A stretch of 35,158 nucleotides of DNA from an uncultured Dysosmobacter sp. GTDB taxonomy: Bacteria > Bacillota > Clostridia > Oscillospirales > Oscillospiraceae. Of this stretch, positions 31,065-35,158 are shown one piece after another. Made by a program: the position numbers and the translations under genes. The first letter of the stretch is position 1, and each line of letters opens with the position of its first letter. Where the stretch lies: positions 1 through 35,158 of the forward strand of contig CAKSVQ010000011.1 of assembly GCA_934504065.1 (NCBI GenBank), read 5' to 3'. The notes beneath the pieces are model-generated. The model worked only from the letters and a program-made list of their open reading frames with translations. It ran no database searches and was not told where the DNA came from.

Positions 31065-32276
31065 GTGCACATCGCGGGTGTAATAGTAGAATATGACCCC
31101 ATGCATCTGGGCCACGTCCACCTGCTGCGCAGCATCCGCCGCGCATTGGGGGAGGATACCGCCGTGGTGCTGGCCATGAGCGGCGACTTTGTCCAGCGGG
31201 GCGGTTTTGCCGTGGTGGGCCGCAGGGCCCGGGCCGCGGCGGCGGTGCGCAGCGGGGCCGATCTGGTGCTGGAGGTGCCCGTTTTGTGGGCGGTGGCTTC
31301 GGCAGAGCGGTTTGCCGAGGGCGGCGTGCAGGTGCTGCTGGGAACGGGGCTGGTGGACCATCTGGCTTTTGGCAGCGAGTGCGGCGATGGTAAATTGCTG
31401 ATGGAAACGGCGCGGGAGCTGTGCGACCCGGCCTTTGCCCCGGTGCTGCGGCAGGAGCTGTCCGCAGGCGGCGGGACCTATGCCAGCGCGTATCAGCGGG
31501 CGGCGCGGCAGGTTCTGGGCCCGGAGCGGGCGGCCATACTGGACCATCCCAACGATCTATTGGGGCTTGAATACTGCAAGGCGCTGGCGCGGCGGAACAG
31601 CGCCGTGGATATTTTCACGGTGCGGCGGGTCCTCGCCCCTCACAACGCGCCGCAGGCGCAGGCGGCGGCCGCGTCGGCCACCGCCATCCGGGCGCTGCTG
31701 CGCCGGGGGGAGCGGGAGGCGGCCCTTGGGGCCATGGCCCCGGCCATGGCGGCGGCCTATGAGGAGGAAGAGCGGCTGGGCCGGGCCCCGGTGCTGATGG
31801 AGCGCTGTGAGCGGGCCATCCTCGCCCAGCTGCGGCGGATGGATGCGGCGGACTTTGCCGCGCTGGACGGCGGAAAAGAGGGCCTTGGCAACCGCCTGTA
31901 TGCCGCCAGCCGCGCGTCTTCCAGTGTGGAAGCGCTGCTGGACGCGGCGAAGACCCGGCGCTATCCCCATGCCCGGCTGCGGCGGATGGTGCTGTGGGCG
32001 TACTTGGGGATCGGGCAGAGCGGAATGATGGAAAGCGTGCCGTATCTGCGGGTGCTGGCGGCCAATGCCGTGGGGCGGACGCTGCTGGCGCGGATGCGGA
32101 AAACGGCGGCGCTCCCGGTTTTGACCAAGCCCGCTGATGTGCGGCGGCTGGGCGGCGAAGCCCGATCGCTTTTCGCGCTGGAGGCCCGGTGTGCCGACCT
32201 CTACGCGCTGGCGTATCCCGATCTTGCCGCCGCTGCGGGCGGCAGGCTCTGGCGGGAGGGCCCCGTGATTTTGTGA
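31065..32276 (+). CDS. tmcAL: tRNA(Met) cytidine acetate ligase TmcAL
   Basis: A 403-aa nucleotidyltransferase-fold enzyme that activates acetate with ATP and acetylates the wobble cytidine of elongator tRNA-Met. The opening AGVIVEYDPMHLGHVHLL (in parts) holds the HxGH nucleotide site; SGDFVQRG and the SATAIRALL stretch also fit the family (formerly YlbM). GTG 31065 is preferred because GAGGTGG lies just upstream; ATG 31029 has no site. Its use of acetate next to divergent ackA may be coincidence. Confidence 0.9.
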   Translation: MHIAGVIVEYDPMHLGHVHLLRSIRRALGEDTAVVLAMSGDFVQRGGFAVVGRRARAAAAVRSGADLVLEVPVLWAVASAERFAEGGVQVLLGTGLVDHLAFGSECGDGKLLMETARELCDPAFAPVLRQELSAGGGTYASAYQRAARQVLGPERAAILDHPNDLLGLEYCKALARRNSAVDIFTVRRVLAPHNAPQAQAAAASATAIRALLRRGEREAALGAMAPAMAAAYEEEERLGRAPVLMERCERAILAQLRRMDAADFAALDGGKEGLGNRLYAASRASSSVEALLDAAKTRRYPHARLRRMVLWAYLGIGQSGMMESVPYLRVLAANAVGRTLLARMRKTAALPVLTKPADVRRLGGEARSLFALEARCADLYALAYPDLAAAAGGRLWREGPVIL

Positions 32277-32301
32277 CGCCCCCGAAAGGAGACATACATT
32301 G

Positions 32302-33162
32302 ATGAAACGGATCTTATTGGGCCTGCTGCTCTCGGCGGCGCTGGTTGGCTGCGCCGCGCAGGCGGACAGAGGGCAGGAAGCGCCTGCTTCCACCGCGTCC
32401 GCGGCGGGAGAGGGCCTTTTTTTCCGGGTGGAGACGGTGCAGCACAGCGACTCGGAAAAGGCGGAGGACGGCACGGTGCTGGCCGAGTGCGACTATGAGC
32501 TGCCGGAGATGACGGTTTGCCGGGCAGACGGCTCCGCGCCGGAGGCGGCGGACTCGGACATGGCGCGCTCCGCGCTGGACCGGGCGGCGGCCTTTAATGA
32601 GAGCTTTGCCACGTGGAAGGACGAAGCGGAGTTTGCGCAGGTGGCGGAAATGGCCCGGCAGGACCGGGAGATGTGCCGGGAGATGCAGCTGGACTGGACG
32701 GGGCCCTATATGCTGGGGCTTTCGTGCAGCGTGTACCAGACGGAGCAGCTGGTCAGCGTGGCCGGAACGTATTTCGGCTTTACAGGCGGCTCGCACCCCA
32801 ACACCTATCTCATGGGCTGGAATTTTGATCTGGACACCGGGGAATTTTTCAACGTGCGGGCCCTTTCTGACGGGACGGCGCTGGAGGAATATGTGACGGA
32901 GGAGCTGAACCGTCAGGTGCGGACGCGGGCAGCGGAGGCGGAGCTGGCCCCCAGCGAGCTTTACTGGGAGGACTATGAGCTGATCCTTGCCGACTGGAGC
33001 AGCTATGCCGTCTCCTTTGACGAATCGGGCATGACGGTGGCCTTCTCTCCCTTTGAACTGGCGGCCTACGCCGCTGGAGCGCAGACGTTCACCATCCCCT
33101 ATGAAAGCCTTGCCCCCCATCTGAACCCACGGGGGTTACAGGTGCTGGGATTGGAAGAATAA
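32302..33162 (+). CDS. DUF3298-type lipoprotein
   Basis: A 286-aa exported lipoprotein with lipobox LVGC (Cys17 region). The C-terminal half resembles DUF3298/RsiV-like domains: GGSHPNTYLMGWNFDLDTGEFF and FSPFELAAYAAGAQTFTIPYESL, each seen in parts. RsiV-type domains bind lysozyme or sense envelope stress, but no sigma factor or anti-sigma segment is linked, so the role is open. ATG 32302 follows AAAGGAG; it lies 25 bases after tmcAL and ends at a terminator. Confidence 0.8.
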   Translation: MKRILLGLLLSAALVGCAAQADRGQEAPASTASAAGEGLFFRVETVQHSDSEKAEDGTVLAECDYELPEMTVCRADGSAPEAADSDMARSALDRAAAFNESFATWKDEAEFAQVAEMARQDREMCREMQLDWTGPYMLGLSCSVYQTEQLVSVAGTYFGFTGGSHPNTYLMGWNFDLDTGEFFNVRALSDGTALEEYVTEELNRQVRTRAAEAELAPSELYWEDYELILADWSSYAVSFDESGMTVAFSPFELAAYAAGAQTFTIPYESLAPHLNPRGLQVLGLEE

Positions 33163-33170
33163 AATTCTCC

Positions 33171-33204
33171 TCCCGCGCTCCTTACCGGGGCGCGGGAAGT
33201 TTTT
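33171..33204 (+). terminator. Terminator after the DUF3298 lipoprotein
   Basis: TCCCGCGC (33171-33178) pairs with GCGCGGGA (33190-33197), followed by AGTTTTT. It ends directly before the PadR promoter. Confidence 0.85.
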
Positions 33205-33206
33205 GC

Positions 33207-33235
33207 TTGACATACCTAGATATTCGAGGTAAACT
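33207..33235 (+). promoter_or_regulatory. Sigma-A promoter of the PadR cassette
   Basis: TTGACA (33207-33212), 17 bases, TAAACT (33230-33235). The operator arms overlap the -35/spacer and the start of the transcript. Confidence 0.85.
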
Positions 33236-33256
33236 ATGCATAGAAAATCTAGGTAT
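33212..33256 (+). promoter_or_regulatory. Probable PadR operator (inverted repeat)
   Basis: ATACCTAGA (33212-33220) and TCTAGGTAT (33248-33256) are perfect 9-bp inverted copies 27 bases apart, bracketing the promoter spacer, -10 and transcript start. A second, looser half-site (GAGGT, 33226-33230) faces the left arm. The arrangement fits autorepression by the PadR protein encoded next. That PadR binds here is inference. Confidence 0.75.
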
Positions 33257-33272
33257 AAAGGAGGCATCCGGT

Positions 33273-33611
33273 ATGAAAAAGAAAAGCATCGACCATACGA
33301 AATTACTGGTTTTGTCGCTGCTGGCGGGGGAGGATATGTACGGCTATCAGATGATCGTGGAGCTGGCGCGGCGCTCCAACCGCACCTTTGAGATGAAGGA
33401 GGGCACGCTTTACCCCGTGCTGCACGGTCTGGAGCGGGAGGGGTATGTGGAGGCCTATCAGCAGGAGGCCCCCACGGGCCGCACCCGGAAGTATTACCAC
33501 CTGACGGGCAAGGGCGGCGCGGCCCTGAAAAGTGAGGAAGCGGAGTGGAAGGCCTATGCCGGGGCAGTGAACGCGGTGCTGCACGCCAGCGCCGGGAAAG
33601 GGATGGCCTGA
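33273..33611 (+). CDS. PadR-family transcriptional regulator
   Basis: A 112-aa winged-helix repressor: LLVLSLLAGEDMYGYQM leads the DNA-binding domain, EGTLYPVLHGLEREGYVEAY (in parts) gives the recognition helix and wing, and GRTRKYYHLTGKG the wing end. A short C-terminal dimer helix follows. Subfamily 2 by length. ATG 33273 follows AAAGGAGG; the frame from 33207 covers the promoter and is rejected. The next gene starts one base after its stop, and the operator above suggests self-control. Confidence 0.92.
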   Translation: MKKKSIDHTKLLVLSLLAGEDMYGYQMIVELARRSNRTFEMKEGTLYPVLHGLEREGYVEAYQQEAPTGRTRKYYHLTGKGGAALKSEEAEWKAYAGAVNAVLHASAGKGMA

Positions 33612-33612
33612 G

Positions 33613-34347
33613 ATGGAGCGGGAAGCCTATCTTTCGCAGGTGCTTGCCAACCTGCACCGCTGCACGCCGGAGGAGCAGGACGCCATCCGCGCGGAGATCG
33701 ACGGGCATATCGAAGACCACGTCTGCGACCTTCTGGACCTTGGGTATGACGGGGCCGTGGCAGAGGAGCGGGCCATGTCCTTCATGGGCGACCCGACGGA
33801 GGTGGGCCGGGAGCTGGACAGGCAGTATCCCATGCGGTGGCTGGTGCTGGGCCGGGCGGCGCTGGTGCTGACGATTTTTCTGGTGGCACAGGCGCTGCTG
33901 GGCGTGGGTGCGTTTTCTTCCCTCCTGTGGAGTCTGGAGGCCCGCTGGACGGCTGCGGTGGGAGAGGTGGACTTTGGCCTTGGGTATGAAAGCCGCCATA
34001 CCGACATCCGTATGCGGATCGGGGACGATGTGGTGCGCATCTATGCCGTGGGCGTGGGACAAGGAAAGGGCGAGCGGGTCCAGGTGGCCATGTGCGCCTA
34101 TGACCGCTTTCCCGGCGGCATCGTGTCCGACCAGATCTTCCCCAACCTGACGCTGATGGACCAGCGGGGCGCATCAGACAAAAACGGCGGATACGGCGGC
34201 AGCGGAAAAAGCAACTGGGGTGCGGTGTATCGCCAGCGCACGGTGCTCATCCAGCCGGGGGATACATACTTCACCGCCGTCTATGAGCGCTTTGGCGAGC
34301 GGGTCAGTGTGAATATCCCGCTGGGGGAAACGGAGGGCGCAGCATGA
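33613..34347 (+). CDS. HAAS/DUF1700-like membrane protein with unknown ectodomain
   Basis: A 244-aa protein. Residues 1-70 resemble the HAAS / permease-prefix helical domain (EREAYLSQVLANL, ERAMSFMGDPTEVGREL), which often partners PadR regulators. One hydrophobic segment (about 76-105) follows. Then comes an about 135-residue ectodomain, rich in Gly, Arg and beta-strand-like stretches, that I do not recognise. ATG 33613 begins one base after padR, and the stop overlaps the next gene by four bases (ATGA). Standard PadR-DUF1700 operons continue with a DUF4097 adhesin-like gene; this one does not. Confidence 0.75.
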   Translation: MEREAYLSQVLANLHRCTPEEQDAIRAEIDGHIEDHVCDLLDLGYDGAVAEERAMSFMGDPTEVGRELDRQYPMRWLVLGRAALVLTIFLVAQALLGVGAFSSLLWSLEARWTAAVGEVDFGLGYESRHTDIRMRIGDDVVRIYAVGVGQGKGERVQVAMCAYDRFPGGIVSDQIFPNLTLMDQRGASDKNGGYGGSGKSNWGAVYRQRTVLIQPGDTYFTAVYERFGERVSVNIPLGETEGAA

Positions 34348-35015
34348 AAAAAACAAAGGTCTCCCTGCCCAGCCGCCGGAAAAAGGCGCTGCGGCGCATC
34401 CTCATCATGGCGGCGGCACTGTTTGTGGTGAACGGCTTGCAGCATATCGGGCTGCTGCTGCCCCGTCAGGCCGTGTGCAAGCTGGAGCAGCGGGCGGGCA
34501 CGGGCCACACCGCCGTGGTGGCGCGGGACTGGGCGCGCCCCCTGCGAAAAACGCAGCTGGTGTACCTTTCGGAAAACGAAAAGGCCCTGATGCTCTCGGA
34601 CACGTATTTCACGTTGTACGGCTGGATGCCCGGTTTCAGCGACGAGGTGGACTGCACGGCAGAAGCGCCGCTCCACGCCGGATGGCGCACGATGGGCCGC
34701 GATGGCGGTGCGACCTTGTGGTATTTTTACGGCCGGGTGGACGACCCTTCCGTCGCGCGGGTGGATGTACTGCTCCGGAAGCAGGCCTATGACGAGCAGA
34801 GCAGGTCCTACCCCGGCGACGTGGTGGCCGAGATCGGCACGGAGGACTTTTTTGAAAAGGGTGGATACCGCTATTTCCTCCTGCGGCTGGATGACCCGGG
34901 CGGGGACATTTGGGAACGGGAGAGCCCGTGGGTGGAAACGGAGGCCCTCCGCGCCGACGGGACAACGGCGGCGCTGGAGCATCTGAGCATGTACTCTTCC
35001 GCCATGTACTATTAA
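34344..35015 (+). CDS. Hypothetical single-pass membrane protein
   Basis: A 223-aa protein with a basic N-terminus (about 1-18), one hydrophobic segment (about 19-42) and an about 180-residue exposed domain rich in aromatic and acidic residues. Orientation by the positive-inside rule is N-terminus in, domain out. No family recognised. It starts within the stop of the preceding gene (ATGA) and ends 16 bases before a strong terminator, so it is the last gene of the PadR cassette. Confidence 0.7.
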   Translation: MKKTKVSLPSRRKKALRRILIMAAALFVVNGLQHIGLLLPRQAVCKLEQRAGTGHTAVVARDWARPLRKTQLVYLSENEKALMLSDTYFTLYGWMPGFSDEVDCTAEAPLHAGWRTMGRDGGATLWYFYGRVDDPSVARVDVLLRKQAYDEQSRSYPGDVVAEIGTEDFFEKGGYRYFLLRLDDPGGDIWERESPWVETEALRADGTTAALEHLSMYSSAMYY

Positions 35016-35031
35016 AGTACTTGTTTATATG

Positions 35032-35071
35032 AAAAATTTTCCCGGCTGCGAAAGCAGCCGGGAAAATTTTT
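35032..35071. terminator. Very strong bidirectional terminator
   Basis: Perfect 18-bp stem (35032-35049 against 35054-35071), core CCCGGCTGC/GCAGCCGGG with A/T-run ends and a GAAA tetraloop. It ends the PadR cassette and can also stop the minus-strand gene entering from the right. Confidence 0.93.
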
Positions 35072-35074
35072 ATG

Positions 35075-35090
35075 AAAGCCTCGCGGAGTT
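35075..35090 (+). repeat. Possible fragment of the multi-hairpin element
   Basis: AAAGCCTCGCGGAGTT differs from the start of the long copy (2645-2660) at one base. The sequence after it diverges, so it may be a degenerate copy or a chance match. It lies after a terminator, like the other copies near gene ends. Confidence 0.35.
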
Positions 35091-35111
35091 ACGCATCTGA
35101 AGAGGCGCGTT

Positions 35112-35158
35112 TTAAGAGAGGGTCAGGTCGCCGTCCTTTACCCAGCCCAGCTTGCGGC
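35112..35158 (-). CDS. C-terminal end of a minus-strand gene (partial)
   Basis: On the minus strand the frame entering from the right edge reads RKLGWVKDGDLTLS and a TAA at 35114-35112. The residues look like real protein, and the stop falls between the window edge and the bidirectional terminator. Too short to assign. Confidence 0.5.
   Translation of the reverse strand, partial: RKLGWVKDGDLTLS

Overview
The window reads as a chromosomal core segment from a high-GC, spore-forming Clostridia member, most like the Oscillospiraceae (Flavonifractor / Pseudoflavonifractor / Lawsonibacter type). The grounds are a spoVAE gene, two T-box leaders, the L27-processing protease Prp between rplU and rpmA, Gram-positive AGGAGG ribosome sites and sigma-A promoters (TTGACA-17-TATAAT). 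The genus is inferred from gene content and base composition only. No tRNA, rRNA, CRISPR array or intact insertion sequence was seen.

Left edge (1-3104) is the only accessory-looking part. A strong leftward sigma-A promoter drives a highly structured, apparently non-coding RNA off the window edge. Next to it, divergently, lies an orphan tyrosine recombinase with all catalytic residues. Then come a solute-binding lipoprotein gene that has lost its 3' end and is joined to the tail of another gene, and a compact element made of four consecutive hairpins, with a shorter copy at 27697-27758 and a possible fragment at 35075-35090.

3105-14631 (+) is a housekeeping run: SpoU-family RNA methylase, dprA, topA (with a Lys/Ala histone-H1-like tail), trmFO, plsX, acpP, rnc, uppP and ftsK/spoIIIE. 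14632-18231 (+) holds a T-box-controlled aminotransferase with a Dabb-domain protein, and then iscS-iscU for Fe-S cluster assembly.

18278-30870 (mostly -) holds a polysaccharide-deacetylase lipoprotein / cdd / unknown 83-aa gene set; spoVAE; an ammonium transporter fused to its own PII domain behind a terminator-like leader; a TrpB2-type tryptophan synthase beta chain behind a tryptophan-type T-box; obg; the rplU-prp-rpmA ribosomal set; an HD-domain protein; mtnN-luxS (SAH detoxification / AI-2); mnmM (ytqB); and ackA.

31065-35158 (+) holds tmcAL, a DUF3298-type lipoprotein, and a self-contained cassette of a PadR regulator with its own operator followed by two single-pass membrane proteins. 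The C-terminal end of a minus-strand gene lies at the right edge.

The least explained items are the edge RNA with its recombinase neighbour, the multi-hairpin repeat, the PadR/membrane-protein cassette, and the Amt-PII fusion with its leader. The rest is ordinary core genome with clear families.
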